Source: Borrelia recurrentis A1 (GTDB lineage Bacteria; Spirochaetota; Spirochaetia; Borreliales; Borreliaceae). From it: a stretch of DNA of 64,000 nucleotides. The notes under the pieces were generated by a model. That model saw nothing but the letters and a program-made list of their open reading frames with translations, made no database searches and was not told the DNA's origin. Below, in pieces: positions 1-10,294 of this stretch (the stretch's first letter is position 1; the number at the start of each line of letters is the position of its first letter). The stretch lies in contig NC_011244.1 in NCBI RefSeq assembly GCF_000019705.1, positions 186,001 to 250,000 of the forward strand, in the 5' to 3' direction. The position numbers were made by a program, and so were the translations under genes.

Positions 1-21
1 ATAATAATTGCCTATGCTCAT
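1..21 (-). CDS. Start of the next vWA-cluster gene (5' fragment)
   Basis: Only the first seven codons (M-S-I-G-N-Y-Y) lie in the window. The ATG at 19-21 overlaps the TGA of the vWA gene upstream in an ATGA arrangement, the same tight coupling seen elsewhere in this cluster. In B. burgdorferi the gene at this place is, from memory, BB_0172, a second von Willebrand factor A protein. The identity is inferred from order alone, because the fragment is too short for homology. Confidence 0.5.
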
Positions 22-1019
22 AACACCTCTTTTAAAATAATCCTTGAAAAAACAAAATAAAGAATTAATAAAAAAAATATTACCAATAAAAATTCATTAT
101 AAACATCATTATTATCAACTGATATTTTAACTTTTCTCTCTACATTTTCTTTTTTCGAAAAATCTTGAATTGCAAGTTTAAATGAAAAATCATCACCAAC
201 AGAATAAAAAAGTCCTCCTGTTTTATTTGAAATTTCAAAAAGCATGCTAGGATCATATACTTCCTTCAAAACTCCCTGATAAAATTTACCAGATCTCAAT
301 TTAAAACCAACATTAAGTTCCTCATCACTACCAATTCCAACAGAATAAATTTTCACATTTAATCCCTGAGCAAGATTTATTACTTGATCTTTATAAACTT
401 CATCTGAATTAACCACACCATCTGTTAAAACAATGACTGATTTTTTAGGTGCTTCAGAATGCTTTAAATGAGAAAGAGCAATAGAAATACCAAGTCCCAA
501 AGCAGATCCATTTCCAAGATCCATAATATAAATATCATCTAACTTCTTAGAAAAAAAATCCCTATCAATTGTAAGTGGCACTATTAATGATGCCTCCTTT
601 GCAAAAGCTACTAAACCAATATTGTCATTTTCTCTTTGATATACAAAATATTCAATCAATTCTTTTGCAAAATCAAGTCTATTTTTTGATGAAAATTCAA
701 TAGCACCCATACTAGGAGATATATCTAACACAATAACAATATCAGCTCCACTACTAAGATATGTCATTTTCTTTCTTGATATAGAAGGCCCTGCTAAGGT
801 TAAGATCATAACTATTATAGCTAAATAAAAAAAAGTATAAGTAACAAAATACAATAAATTTAGTACATAATCTCTTAATTTTATAGAACCAAAATTTCCA
901 TAAATAGATATCGGAAATCTAACTTTCCCACCTCTACGATTAAAAAAATGGCTAAAATAAATTATTAATGGCAATCCCAAAAGTAAAAACAAATACAAAG
1001 GCTCATTAAATGTTAACAT
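18..1019 (-). CDS. vWA-domain membrane protein (BatA/BatB-like)
   Basis: A 333-residue membrane-anchored von Willebrand factor A protein. Hydrophobic segments lie near residues 7-24 and 55-75, with another at the C-terminus. The vWA domain sits between them, with a MIDAS motif D99-I-S101-P-S103 and the later VLTDG strand, so metal binding looks intact. I start it at the ATG at 1019 because GAGGTG lies five bases before it; a longer reading from 1043 adds eight residues without a better ribosome site. It overlaps the end of the preceding gene and is followed by another probable vWA gene. The context moxR-DUF58-membrane protein-vWA-vWA is that of Bat/MoxR envelope clusters. The substrate is unknown. 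Confidence 0.85.
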   Translation of the reverse strand: MLTFNEPLYLFLLLGLPLIIYFSHFFNRRGGKVRFPISIYGNFGSIKLRDYVLNLLYFVTYTFFYLAIIVMILTLAGPSISRKKMTYLSSGADIVIVLDISPSMGAIEFSSKNRLDFAKELIEYFVYQRENDNIGLVAFAKEASLIVPLTIDRDFFSKKLDDIYIMDLGNGSALGLGISIALSHLKHSEAPKKSVIVLTDGVVNSDEVYKDQVINLAQGLNVKIYSVGIGSDEELNVGFKLRSGKFYQGVLKEVYDPSMLFEISNKTGGLFYSVGDDFSFKLAIQDFSKKENVERKVKISVDNNDVYNEFLLVIFFLLILYFVFSRIILKEVL

Positions 1020-1914
1020 TATCACCTCTATTAAATTCTTCAAAATTAAAAGCCGCCTTTTTTAAATCATTTAAAACAAGCGATAAATTATCCCCCGATA
1101 AATTAATTCCACTAAATTTGCTAAAATCGGAAAGTCTAAGCATATTAACAAAAGTTGAACGAATTTCATGGGGCACATTAAGACTTTGTAAAATCTCAGA
1201 AATTTCAGTAGTAGTAATCGCATTAAAATTAAAACCTGTTTTTTTAGACAAATAAACTCTTAAAGACGAATTTAATAAATTATAAAAAACATTCTGTTTT
1301 TCTTCGCTTTTAATATAATTATCTAAAATACTCAATTGTTTTTGAAATACTCTATAAGGCCTTCTTAAATTATGCTTTATGATTAGAAATACTAATAATT
1401 GCTTTATAAGTTTCAAAAACTTAATAAAAAGATATGGAATCAATATAAAAGCCAAAATAAAAATAACAAAATATGTACTGGTACCTGGAAGAAAAAGCAC
1501 TCCTTCTATATCTTGAATCTTAAGAGAATCATCATCTGCAACTAATGTACTAGTATTGATTTTAATATTATTAAGAATCAACTTAAAAGTTTTATCACTT
1601 CTAATAATATCTCCAACATAAATATGAGGAAGCGTATTACTTCCTATATAAAATGAAACAAAATATATTATTATCTCTCCACTTTCAGGTCTGTATAATA
1701 TCTTATCAATCTCAACAAATTCATTTTTAATTGATTCAAACGCGATAGGAATAAATTTTTCATCATCATCAAGAATTAAAGAAAATTTAAACTCAACAGT
1801 ATCTCCCACATAATAACGAGTTGGAATAAACATCTCATTTTGTATTTCATAAGAAAATAAATTAAAATAAAGAAATAAAAGAAAGAAAGTTGCAAGGAAA
1901 ATCATATTTTTCAA
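1006..1914 (-). CDS. Exported membrane protein of the MoxR/vWA cluster
   Basis: A 302-residue protein with an N-terminal signal peptide (about residues 1-21), a beta-rich extracytoplasmic part of about 120 residues, one strong transmembrane segment near 147-168 (FVIFILAFILIPYLF), and a charged cytoplasmic tail of about 130 residues. No catalytic motif is visible. It overlaps the DUF58 gene by ATGA at its start and the vWA gene at its end, so the three are translationally coupled. Position and topology resemble the BatD-type partner of MoxR/vWA clusters, but sequence alone does not prove that. It probably forms a membrane complex with the adjacent vWA proteins. Confidence 0.75.
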   Translation of the reverse strand: MKNMIFLATFFLLFLYFNLFSYEIQNEMFIPTRYYVGDTVEFKFSLILDDDEKFIPIAFESIKNEFVEIDKILYRPESGEIIIYFVSFYIGSNTLPHIYVGDIIRSDKTFKLILNNIKINTSTLVADDDSLKIQDIEGVLFLPGTSTYFVIFILAFILIPYLFIKFLKLIKQLLVFLIIKHNLRRPYRVFQKQLSILDNYIKSEEKQNVFYNLLNSSLRVYLSKKTGFNFNAITTTEISEILQSLNVPHEIRSTFVNMLRLSDFSKFSGINLSGDNLSLVLNDLKKAAFNFEEFNRGDNVNI

Positions 1915-2792
1915 ATACCATTCTCCTTTTTCAAAAGCACCTTTAATTTTTTAAAAACATCATCTCTTGTGTCAATTTCTATAAAATTAATATTCCTTTT
2001 TATGCATTCTTTCCGCCATTTTATTTTATCTAATGTCCAATAATTCTTATAACTATTTAATATCTTCTTACTAAACCCTGAAACTAAAAAATCCTCACGT
2101 GTTTCAATATCTTCATAGGTTAAAACTCCATATTGAGGAAGATTCTCATCAAAAAAATCTGTAAGTCTTATCGCAATAATATTATGACGTTTACTGAGAA
2201 CTGTTAAAGATTTAAAATAATCACTGGCTTTAAAATCTGAAATGATAATAATTAAAGATCTTTTCTTATAATACTCTGCTGTATTTTTAAATACATATGT
2301 TAAATTACTGCCCCTCTTTAACTGTCTATTAATTGTCTCATTTAAAATTAATCCTAAATGCGAATATCCCTTTCTAGATGAAATAAATTTATCTGTTTTG
2401 CTAGAAAAAAAAGTCATACCTATTTTATCATTATTAAAAAATGCCATATGAGCAAAGATAGAAACCAATAAATCCTGTATTTCTTTTTTACTTGTTATAC
2501 TTCCCAAACTCATAGAAAGAGAATTATCAACAAGTAAATGTAAATTTATTCCCTTATCTTCTCTAAAAACCTTTGAAAATATATTATCTGTTTTCGAACT
2601 AACGTTCCAATCAATCAATCTAGCATCATCTGTTTCTTCATATGGTCTAAACTCATGAAATTCAAGCCCAAGACCTTTAAAAATAGAACGATATCCACCA
2701 AAATTAAGCTCTAAGAGCATTTTTCTAGAAAAAAATTTTAAAGCCTTTATTTTCGTTTTAGTACTAGCACTTGATTCACTACTATATTGCAT
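1911..2792 (-). CDS. DUF58-family protein
   Basis: A soluble protein of about 293 residues. The DUF58 hallmark is clear: G-L-E-F-H-E-F-R-P-Y followed by D-x-R-x-I-D-W-N, then a vWA-like strand with D-N-S-L-S-M. These proteins accompany MoxR ATPases and are thought to help assemble or regulate partner complexes. I use the ATG at 2792; the reading frame extends two codons upstream to a TTG at 2798. It lies a few bases after moxR and overlaps the next gene by four bases, so it belongs to the moxR transcription unit. Exact function is not known. Confidence 0.85.
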   Translation of the reverse strand: MQYSSESSASTKTKIKALKFFSRKMLLELNFGGYRSIFKGLGLEFHEFRPYEETDDARLIDWNVSSKTDNIFSKVFREDKGINLHLLVDNSLSMSLGSITSKKEIQDLLVSIFAHMAFFNNDKIGMTFFSSKTDKFISSRKGYSHLGLILNETINRQLKRGSNLTYVFKNTAEYYKKRSLIIIISDFKASDYFKSLTVLSKRHNIIAIRLTDFFDENLPQYGVLTYEDIETREDFLVSGFSKKILNSYKNYWTLDKIKWRKECIKRNINFIEIDTRDDVFKKLKVLLKKENGI

Positions 2793-2805
2793 ATCCAATT
2801 AAATC

Positions 2806-3798
2806 CTAAGGAAGAGCAACCGCTGAGAGAAGTATCTTAATAATATCATCAGTATTCATTTCTTCAACTTCTGCCTCATAAGAAGGAGTAATTCTATGCC
2901 TTAATACATTATAAGCTACAGCCTTCACATCTTCTGGAAGAACAAACAAACGTCCTTCATAAAGAGCATTAACACGAGCACACTTTAGCAAACTCAGTGA
3001 AGCTCTGGGAGATGCTCCAAATTCAATATACTTAGTAAATGGATAGGTTTTTTTATCATTTTCACGAGAAGCTGCTATTAAGGTCACAATATAAAGCATT
3101 ATTTTATCATCTACCTTTACCTTACCAATTATCCTTCTAAGATCTGCTAAAGAATAAGCATTCATTATTTTTGCAACTTTAATATTTTCAAGTCCACCAT
3201 CAACTGAAAATATTTTAAGAAGCTTAATTTCATCTTGAATAGATGGATATTTCACATTCACCTTCAACAAAAATCTGTCAAGTTGCGCTTCTGGCAAATT
3301 ATAAGTTCCTTCCTGCTCAATTGGATTTTGTGTTGCAAGAACAAAAAACGGATCGGGTAACTTATGTGTCTCATCACCAAGAGTTACTTGACGTTCACTC
3401 ATTGCCTCAAGAAGTGCAGATTGAACTTTCGCAGGAGCCCTATTAATTTCATCTGCTAAGACAATATTTGAAAATATTGGACCCTTTCTAACTTTAAAAG
3501 TTCCCGTAGTACTCTTATATATCATATTACCCGTAAGATCAGAAGGCAAAAGATCTGGAGTAAATTGTACTCTTTTAAATTCAAGATCAAGAACGTCTGA
3601 AACTGTCTGAATAGTCAATGTCTTAGCAAGTCCCGGCACACCTTCAAGTAAAACATGACCTTCTGTCAAGATTCCCATCAAAATAGCATCAACCATTTCT
3701 CGCTGCCCAAGAATTCTACTTGCAACTTCCCTTCTAAATTTATTTATTAAACTTAATGCATTCTCTACTTCAGAATCTATTTGAAAACTATTTTTCAT
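2806..3798 (-). CDS. moxR: MoxR-family AAA+ ATPase
   Basis: A 330-residue AAA+ ATPase of the MoxR branch. Walker A is in GHVLLEGVPGLAKTLT near residue 48, Walker B is VLADEINRAPAK, and the sensor region ATQNPIEQEGTYNLPEAQ is typical of the family. The length is normal. An AGGAG lies four bases before the ATG at 3798. It heads the DUF58/vWA cluster and probably remodels or inserts metal into the vWA partners at the membrane. A 69-base gap separates it from rsmG upstream on the same strand, so it may also receive read-through from mnmE-mnmG-rsmG. Confidence 0.93.
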   Translation of the reverse strand: MKNSFQIDSEVENALSLINKFRREVASRILGQREMVDAILMGILTEGHVLLEGVPGLAKTLTIQTVSDVLDLEFKRVQFTPDLLPSDLTGNMIYKSTTGTFKVRKGPIFSNIVLADEINRAPAKVQSALLEAMSERQVTLGDETHKLPDPFFVLATQNPIEQEGTYNLPEAQLDRFLLKVNVKYPSIQDEIKLLKIFSVDGGLENIKVAKIMNAYSLADLRRIIGKVKVDDKIMLYIVTLIAASRENDKKTYPFTKYIEFGASPRASLSLLKCARVNALYEGRLFVLPEDVKAVAYNVLRHRITPSYEAEVEEMNTDDIIKILLSAVALP

Positions 3799-3867
3799 AC
3801 CACTCCTATCGTACTAAATTTCCTTGCTACAAAAAACAAAATATAAACTAAAAACCTAGAAATAAAA

Positions 3868-4500
3868 TTAACATTTATAATCATAAAGTAAAAGGAAATA
3901 TCTCTCTTTATCAGAAATCACTTCTGATGATTTTATTTCTACTTTATCAAATAAATTTTTAACATAACTCATTTCAAATTCAACCTTATCAAATTTCCCT
4001 TTATAAGCCATAATTAAACCACCAGATTTCAAAATTGAGCCTAAAATATTTGCATATTTTCTTATATCTCCAAAAGCCCTGATTGTAATAAATTCATATT
4101 TATTTTGTTCCTCCTCAACATTATGCTCTAAAACCTCCACATTCTCTAAACCAAGTTCCAAACTAATCATTTTTAAAAAAATGGCTTTTTTATTACTACG
4201 CTCAAGAAGAACATATTTTCTACAACGATCAAAAAGGGCTAAAACAATTCCAGGAAATCCAGCTCCACTGCCAACATCAAGTACTTGTCGTAGATTTTTA
4301 TCTTTAACAATAGGCAATCCAGAAACAGAATCTAAAGCATGTAAAAGCATTGCATCAAAGTTTCGAACATTATTTGACACCAAATTAAACCTATCACTAA
4401 ATAATAAAACTTTCTCTATATAAAATCTCAATTTATCAATATTTTCTGAAGTAAAATTCACTTTCAAATTTTTCAAAGCAAATTTAAAATTAGTCATCAT
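3868..4500 (-). CDS. rsmG: 16S rRNA (guanine-527-N7) methyltransferase
   Basis: A 210-residue Rossmann-fold methyltransferase (GidB/RsmG), which methylates N7 of G527 in 16S rRNA using SAM. The SAM-binding loop VLDVGSGAGFPGIVLAL near residues 68-84 is diagnostic. The start overlaps the mnmG stop in ATGATGA; either of two consecutive ATGs (4500 or 4497) could be used. The mnmE-mnmG-rsmG order matches the old thdF-gidA-gidB grouping of many bacteria and supports the assignment. Confidence 0.93.
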   Translation of the reverse strand: MMTNFKFALKNLKVNFTSENIDKLRFYIEKVLLFSDRFNLVSNNVRNFDAMLLHALDSVSGLPIVKDKNLRQVLDVGSGAGFPGIVLALFDRCRKYVLLERSNKKAIFLKMISLELGLENVEVLEHNVEEEQNKYEFITIRAFGDIRKYANILGSILKSGGLIMAYKGKFDKVEFEMSYVKNLFDKVEIKSSEVISDKERYFLLLYDYKC

Positions 4501-6359
4501 AAATCTAAATTAAGTACTACTTTATTTTTAGGGTTTGAAAAATATATAAGCAAAACTTGAATATCAGTATTCCTAACCCCAGAAACCCTACTTGCCTGAG
4601 CAAGATTAGCTGGTTGAATTTTAACAAATTTTTCTCTAGCCTCTCTAGAGAGACCATCAATCTCATAATTAAAATCAAGTGGCAATTTAATAAGTTCAAG
4701 ATTATTCATTTTTCTAATCAAATCTTTTTGCCTATTAATGTAGCCTTCATATTTAATGTCTAATTCAACTTGTTCAAGAATTACTTTTGAAGCATTTAAC
4801 TTAGGATCAATATTAACAAGATCCTTTAAATTAATATATGGATCTTTCACAATATGATAAAAATCTTTATTAATATGCCTTTTTAATTCAAAACTACTAG
4901 CCTCTTTCTCTTTAAGACGTCTATGCCTCAAAAGTTCTTTAATTTCCTCAATTTGCTTTTCCTTAAAAAAATACCTAGAATATTTCTCCTCACTAACCAA
5001 TCCAACTTCATACCCCCATTTAATCAATCTTTTATCACTAGTATCATGCCTCAAATTAAGTCTATGTTCAGCTCTTGAAGTAAACATTCGATAAGGCTCT
5101 TTTGTACCCTTAGTAACAAGATCGTCAATTAAAACACCAATATAAGAACTAGTCCTTGGCAGTATCATTGGCTCTTTTTTTTGTAATTTAAGTGCTGCAT
5201 TAATTCCAGCCATCAAACCTTGAGCTGCAGCTTCTTCATATCCAGATGATCCATTAGTTTGTCCTGCAACAAAAAGTCCTTCAACCCTTTTAGTCTCAAG
5301 GCTTGCATATAATTCAATGGGATTAATATAATCATACTCAACAGCATATCCTGATCTTGTAATTACTGCATCCTCAAGTCCATCAATGCTATTAATTAAT
5401 CTTTTTTGAACATCCTCAGGTAAAGATGAACTTAAACCATTAAGATACATCTCTTGAGTATTAATCCCCTCAGGCTCAATAAAAATTTGATGCTTATCTT
5501 TATCTTTAAATTTAACAATTTTATCTTCAATAGAAGGACAATATCTTGGACCATTCCCAACAATTTCCCCAGAATAAAGTGGAGAGAGATGCATATTTTC
5601 ACTAATTATCTCATGAGTCTTTTTATTAGTATAAGTAACATAACAAGAAAGTTGAGTCTTATCTATTTTAGTATTTGAAAAAGAAAAAGGAATGATATCA
5701 GAATCTCCAAACTGAATTTCTGTTTTTGCAAAATTAATACTTCTCCTATGAACCCTTGCAGGAGTACCTGTCTTAAGTCTACCCATTTCAAATCCAAGTT
5801 CAAGCAAAATTTTCTCAAGACCAAAAGCAGCTGGCTCAGAAATCCTTCCCATATAAGCCTTGTATTCACCTATGAATATTTTACCTCTAAGAAAAGTTCC
5901 CGTTGTAAGCACTACAACACGCGATGTAAATTTATTACCCCTTTCTGTAACGACACCTTCAATCTTATTTTTCATAGGATTAAGTAAAAAATCACTAACA
6001 GTATCTTGAAAAAGTTCAAGATTATTCTGCATCTCTAATGTTTCCTTTGCTTTAATCTGATATACTAATTTATCAGCTTGTGCACGAGGTGCTTGTACAG
6101 CAGGACCCTTACTTTTATTTAAAATGCGAAATTGAATCATACTAAAATCAACTAAACATCCCATCTCTCCACCAAGAGCATCAATTTCCCTCACCATATT
6201 TCCCTTAGCAAGCCCACCAATAGCAGGATTACAAGATAGTTTACCTACTGTATCTAAATTTTGAGTAATCAAAATTGTTTTAAAATTTAATCTTGCAAGT
6301 GCCAGAGATGCTTCAATACCAGCATGCCCTCCTCCAATAACAATAGCATCAAAATCCAT
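4497..6359 (-). CDS. mnmG: tRNA U34 cmnm5-modification enzyme MnmG (GidA)
   Basis: About 620 residues, normal for MnmG. It opens with the FAD dinucleotide-binding motif VIGGGHAGIEAS and carries the family signatures CNPAIGG and GTFLRGKIFIG. With MnmE it installs carboxymethylaminomethyl on uridine-34 of certain tRNAs, using FAD, NADH and a folate one-carbon unit. I start it at the ATG at 6359 (MDFDAIVIGGG), preceded by AGGAAAATAGG; an in-frame ATG at 6377 lies inside the end of mnmE. The gene directly follows mnmE, its functional partner, and precedes rsmG. Confidence 0.96.
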   Translation of the reverse strand: MDFDAIVIGGGHAGIEASLALARLNFKTILITQNLDTVGKLSCNPAIGGLAKGNMVREIDALGGEMGCLVDFSMIQFRILNKSKGPAVQAPRAQADKLVYQIKAKETLEMQNNLELFQDTVSDFLLNPMKNKIEGVVTERGNKFTSRVVVLTTGTFLRGKIFIGEYKAYMGRISEPAAFGLEKILLELGFEMGRLKTGTPARVHRRSINFAKTEIQFGDSDIIPFSFSNTKIDKTQLSCYVTYTNKKTHEIISENMHLSPLYSGEIVGNGPRYCPSIEDKIVKFKDKDKHQIFIEPEGINTQEMYLNGLSSSLPEDVQKRLINSIDGLEDAVITRSGYAVEYDYINPIELYASLETKRVEGLFVAGQTNGSSGYEEAAAQGLMAGINAALKLQKKEPMILPRTSSYIGVLIDDLVTKGTKEPYRMFTSRAEHRLNLRHDTSDKRLIKWGYEVGLVSEEKYSRYFFKEKQIEEIKELLRHRRLKEKEASSFELKRHINKDFYHIVKDPYINLKDLVNIDPKLNASKVILEQVELDIKYEGYINRQKDLIRKMNNLELIKLPLDFNYEIDGLSREAREKFVKIQPANLAQASRVSGVRNTDIQVLLIYFSNPKNKVVLNLDL

Positions 6360-6361
6360 AC

Positions 6362-7756
6362 CTATTTTCCTAAACAAAAATTCTTAAACATATTGTTAAG
6401 CACATCATCACTAGTAACCTCACCCGTTATTTCCCCTAAAACATTAACCACTTCGTAAACATCAAATGCCAACATATCATAACTTATATTTTGTTCTATT
6501 TTGCTTAACAACTCAATAATTAAAGCATAAGCCCTCTTTAAAAGTGCTGCCTGACGAGTTGATGATATTACAATATCATAATCACTAGTCTTCATATAAT
6601 CAACAGCTATAAATGACCTTATCCTATCATAAAGGGAATTTATACCAAATAAAGTTTTAGTACTAATTTTTACTGTGTTTAATGAAACTATATCATTAGA
6701 ATTAAAAAATTCAACTGTTTGATTATTTTGCTCTAAATCCACTTTATTTAAAACAAAAAGCACTCTAGAATCTTCCTTATAAGCATCAATAAACTTCAAA
6801 TCATCATCCGTTAATTTGCCACTTAAATCAACAACATAAAAAATCAAAGATGCTTCCTTAATCAAAGAATTACTTCTCACTATACCCAACTGTTCAACAA
6901 AATCACTAGTTTCTCTAAGCCCTGCTGTATCAAATACGTTAAACAAAATACCATCAAATTCAAAACTTGCTTGAATATAATCTCGTGTAGTACCAGCATA
7001 AGAAGACACGATAGCCCTATCTTCTTTTAATAACAAATTAAAAAGAGAAGATTTACCAACATTAACAGAACCAGCCAACACTAATGTAACACCATTCTCC
7101 AATTTTCTTGCAGTATCATAAGAATCAATTAGCCTTTCAAGTTCAGATTTACTTTTTAAAATAATATCAACAGGAATAACAACTTCATTATCATCTGTCT
7201 CATAATCAAGATAAACACTAATGGCTGAAAGAAAATTTAAAATATCTTTTTTAATCAAATCTATCTTATCAAACAAAGAACCTGAAAGTTTATTAACAGC
7301 AAGAGCATGTACTTGCCTAGTCTTAGCAGAAATTAATTCATTTATAGCCTCTGCTTTAGTAAGATCAAGTTTCCCTGCCAAGAAAGAACGAAGGGTAAAT
7401 TCACCAGGCTCAGCCATTCGAAAACCTACTTTCAAAAAAAAGTCTATAATTCTCCTTATACCAATAAGAGAACCATGAGCCATCACTTCTATTGAATCCT
7501 GACCTGTAAAACTTTTTGGCGCTCTATAAAGACAAACAACAACTTCATCCAATTTTTCTTTAGTTTCGTTATCTAAAATATATCCATAATGAATAGTGTG
7601 CCCAGATGCCTCAAGCAATTTACTCGGATCTGAGAACATTGTAGAAAATTTTTCAATTGCAGAAACTCCACTACTACGAATTACACATAAAGCACTACTA
7701 AAAAAAGGTGTAGCAAGTGCAACAATATCATCTTCTTTCTGAAAAAGCCTGCTCAT
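6362..7756 (-). CDS. mnmE: tRNA modification GTPase MnmE (TrmE/ThdF)
   Basis: A 464-residue GTPase, partner of MnmG in tRNA wobble-uridine modification. The N-terminal folate-binding domain is followed by an inserted G domain with G1 [11 protein letters not shown]2 GTTRD, G3 DTAGLRE and G4 NKVD. The C-terminal FCLGK carries the conserved cysteine of the family C-(I/L/V)-G-K tail. It is the first gene of a minus-strand unit. The ATG has no Shine-Dalgarno sequence, and a TATAAT lies only 11 bases upstream, so the message may be nearly leaderless. Confidence 0.96.
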   Translation of the reverse strand: MSRLFQKEDDIVALATPFFSSALCVIRSSGVSAIEKFSTMFSDPSKLLEASGHTIHYGYILDNETKEKLDEVVVCLYRAPKSFTGQDSIEVMAHGSLIGIRRIIDFFLKVGFRMAEPGEFTLRSFLAGKLDLTKAEAINELISAKTRQVHALAVNKLSGSLFDKIDLIKKDILNFLSAISVYLDYETDDNEVVIPVDIILKSKSELERLIDSYDTARKLENGVTLVLAGSVNVGKSSLFNLLLKEDRAIVSSYAGTTRDYIQASFEFDGILFNVFDTAGLRETSDFVEQLGIVRSNSLIKEASLIFYVVDLSGKLTDDDLKFIDAYKEDSRVLFVLNKVDLEQNNQTVEFFNSNDIVSLNTVKISTKTLFGINSLYDRIRSFIAVDYMKTSDYDIVISSTRQAALLKRAYALIIELLSKIEQNISYDMLAFDVYEVVNVLGEITGEVTSDDVLNNMFKNFCLGK

Positions 7757-7767
7757 AGATTATAAAA

Positions 7768-7776
7768 ATTATAACA
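7768..7776 (-). promoter_or_regulatory. Extended -10 element for mnmE
   Basis: Read on the minus strand this is TGTTATAAT, a consensus -10 with the extended TGn motif. The -35 side is weak (TTGATT about 19 bases upstream). Only 11 bases separate the -10 from the mnmE ATG, which puts the expected start of transcription 4-5 bases before the start codon. Confidence 0.5.
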
Positions 7777-7852
7777 TAGCATAAATAACAAAAATCAAAA
7801 AATAAAATAAAAAACAAAAGTACAAAATAATAAAAACAACAATATTGCAAAT

Positions 7853-7881
7853 TTGTAAATATCATAAATTTCACTTATAAT
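7853..7881 (+). promoter_or_regulatory. Sigma-70 type promoter of the flgN-flgK-flgL-fliW-csrA operon
   Basis: TTGTAA (7853-7858), a 17-base spacer and TATAAT (7876-7881). It is the only good promoter in the gap shared with the divergent mnmE unit. The predicted transcription start near 7888 leaves only about six bases before the flgN ATG at 7895. A vegetative-type promoter fits the known lack of a flagellar sigma-28 in Borrelia. Confidence 0.6.
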
Positions 7882-7894
7882 TTACTTTAAAGAA

Positions 7895-8389
7895 ATGGAA
7901 ATTAAATTAGAAACTGAACTAAAAAACACATTAGAAGAAGAAACCTTTTTAATAGAAAAAATATATAGCATGTATTTAAATATAAAAAAATATCTTGATG
8001 AAAAAAATGCAATGATGTTGAAAGAATCAATAGACAAAACAAATATTTACCTACAAGAATTTAAAGATGTAGAACAAAAGAGAGATAAAATTTGGAAAGA
8101 ATTTACACAAAATGAACAATTTGAATCAACTTACATGGCCATAGAAAAATTATGCTCAACTTATAAAAAAGAAATACATAATTACTTTCATAGATTAAAA
8201 ATAGGAACATTAAATATCCAAAATTTAAATCATCTAATATCAAGTTATGTAGAAACATCCCTTGATATGTTAGACTCAATCTTTCAAGATGCTCAAGAGA
8301 CTGTAGATAATATCACTTATAAAAACCCCTATGGACCAAAAAACGGAACGCCAAATGAAGCATCCGTATTAATAAACAAAAAACTTTAA
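7895..8389 (+). CDS. FlgN-like flagellar chaperone (putative)
   Basis: A 164-residue, charged, mostly alpha-helical protein with heptad-like spacing through about residues 10-70 and no membrane segment or catalytic motif. It lies directly before flgK and flgL, the two hook-filament junction proteins that FlgN chaperones serve in other bacteria. The gap to flgK is 18 bases with an AGGAG. FlgN proteins are poorly conserved, so the assignment rests on position, size and helical character. Confidence 0.6.
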   Translation: MEIKLETELKNTLEEETFLIEKIYSMYLNIKKYLDEKNAMMLKESIDKTNIYLQEFKDVEQKRDKIWKEFTQNEQFESTYMAIEKLCSTYKKEIHNYFHRLKIGTLNIQNLNHLISSYVETSLDMLDSIFQDAQETVDNITYKNPYGPKNGTPNEASVLINKKL

Positions 8390-8407
8390 ATAATCAAGGA
8401 GTGTAAA

Positions 8408-10291
8408 ATGGATTCAACATTTTCAGGAATAGAAATTGGAAAAAAAAGTTTATTTGCACACAAAGATGCTATGAACACAGTTGGACATAATTTAACTAAT
8501 GCAACAAAGCCAGGATACTCAAGGCAAAGAATTATAATGAAAACCGAAATGCCAATATATGCTCCTCAATTAAATAGAGCAAATAAAGCTGGGCAATTAG
8601 GACAAGGAATAATGGTTCAATCTATAGAACGAATAAGAGACGAATTATTGGACATAAAAATAGCCGAAGAATCACATCACCTTGGATATTGGAACTTAAA
8701 AGATAGATTTATTTCTCTGCTAGAAAATGTATATAACGAACCAGAAGAACAATCAATGAGAAAAAGATTAAACGATTTTTGGGCAAGTTGGCAGGATTTA
8801 TCAAAACAACCACAAGGATTAGCAGAAAGAAATATTATATTAGAACGTGGACAAGCTTTTGTAGAAGTAATAACAAGCAGATTTCATTCTCTTGAACGAA
8901 TATACACAATGGCAAATGACGAAATCAAAATCACTACTGAAGAGATTAATAATTATCTCAGAAATATCAGTGATCTCAATAAACAAATAGCAAAAGCAAT
9001 CGCAATGAAAGGTCATCCAAATGATTTAATGGATGAACGAGATTTAATAATTGATAAACTAAGCAATTTAATTAGTATCTCTATAGAAAATAAAAGGGAT
9101 CCTAATGAATTTTTAATTCATATAGAAGGAAAACATCTAATTCAAGGTACAATAGCAAACGAACTTATATTAGAAGCAGCAAATGGTCCCACAAAGACAA
9201 AATGGAATATTTTGTGGAATAATCGAGAAACTGCCAATATCAATACAGGAAAACTAGGAGCTCTTATTAATATAAGGGATAATGAAATTAAAAATGAAAT
9301 TAATGAATTAGACAATATAGCAATCAATATTGCAGAACTTGTAAATGAGGTTCACATATCAGGATATGGCCTTGACAAACAAAATGGAAGAATCTTCTTT
9401 GAACAAGAATACAAATTAACTGACGATCGTGGAAGATATGATAGCAATGGAGATGGACAATTTGATTCTGTTCATATATTTAAAGTAAATAGTACAAATG
9501 AAATTTCCCCAAAAGAAAAATTAGGATTTGCAGGAATACTCAGATTTCAAGCAATAAATAAAAATGATTTTATAGAAATACCATATAATGCAACAGATAC
9601 TGTTAAAGATGTAATAGATAAAATAAACAATTCCGATGCACAAGTCACTGCAAGAATTAATGAAAACAAAAAATTTGAAATTAAGGCAGTTAAAGAAGAA
9701 GATAAAGACAGTACCATTTTTAGAATCAAACATATTGAAGATTCTGGATTATTCTTAACAAATTATACGGGTATATTAAATGCATCAGGAATTGAAGGTG
9801 CTTATAACTATCAAAACATTAATACCACTGACCAATTAACAAACACAACTAGATATTCAATATCTCCTCTAAAAAATCCATCAGCATGGATTAGAATATC
9901 TAAAGTAATTGCAGAAGATCCATCAAAAATTGCATCGGGTATTCAAACCCCAACAAATAATACTCCTATTGGTGACAATAAAGCAGCATTACGTATTGCA
10001 TCTTTTGTTAATTCACAAATCATGATTGAGAAAAACTCAACACTCAACGACTATTTTGTAAATACAGCTTCAAATATTGCAATAAAAGGACAAATTGCAG
10101 AAATTACAAAAAATAGTCAAGAACAAATACTTAAAAATTTAACCGATTTAAGATTATCAATATCTGGTGTAAATAAAGATGAAGAATTAGCAAATATGAT
10201 AGAATTTCAACAATCATTTATTGCTGCAAGTAAATTCATCAATATTTCTGCAGAATTAATAGACACAATAATAAACAAAATGGGAGTATAA
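8408..10291 (+). CDS. flgK: Flagellar hook-associated protein 1 (FlgK)
   Basis: A 627-residue flagellar axial protein. The N-terminus ([19 protein letters not shown], then [17 protein letters not shown]) is the classic FlgK/rod-hook helix and NxxNxxTxGYSRQ-type motif. The C-terminus ([17 protein letters not shown]) forms the matching D0 helix. FlgK caps the hook and joins it to the filament; in spirochaetes this lies in the periplasm. The middle, about residues 300-480, is variable domain. AGGAG precedes the ATG, and flgL follows after three bases. Confidence 0.96.
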   Translation: MDSTFSGIEIGKKSLFAHKDAMNTVGHNLTNATKPGYSRQRIIMKTEMPIYAPQLNRANKAGQLGQGIMVQSIERIRDELLDIKIAEESHHLGYWNLKDRFISLLENVYNEPEEQSMRKRLNDFWASWQDLSKQPQGLAERNIILERGQAFVEVITSRFHSLERIYTMANDEIKITTEEINNYLRNISDLNKQIAKAIAMKGHPNDLMDERDLIIDKLSNLISISIENKRDPNEFLIHIEGKHLIQGTIANELILEAANGPTKTKWNILWNNRETANINTGKLGALINIRDNEIKNEINELDNIAINIAELVNEVHISGYGLDKQNGRIFFEQEYKLTDDRGRYDSNGDGQFDSVHIFKVNSTNEISPKEKLGFAGILRFQAINKNDFIEIPYNATDTVKDVIDKINNSDAQVTARINENKKFEIKAVKEEDKDSTIFRIKHIEDSGLFLTNYTGILNASGIEGAYNYQNINTTDQLTNTTRYSISPLKNPSAWIRISKVIAEDPSKIASGIQTPTNNTPIGDNKAALRIASFVNSQIMIEKNSTLNDYFVNTASNIAIKGQIAEITKNSQEQILKNLTDLRLSISGVNKDEELANMIEFQQSFIAASKFINISAELIDTIINKMGV

Positions 10292-10294
10292 TAT

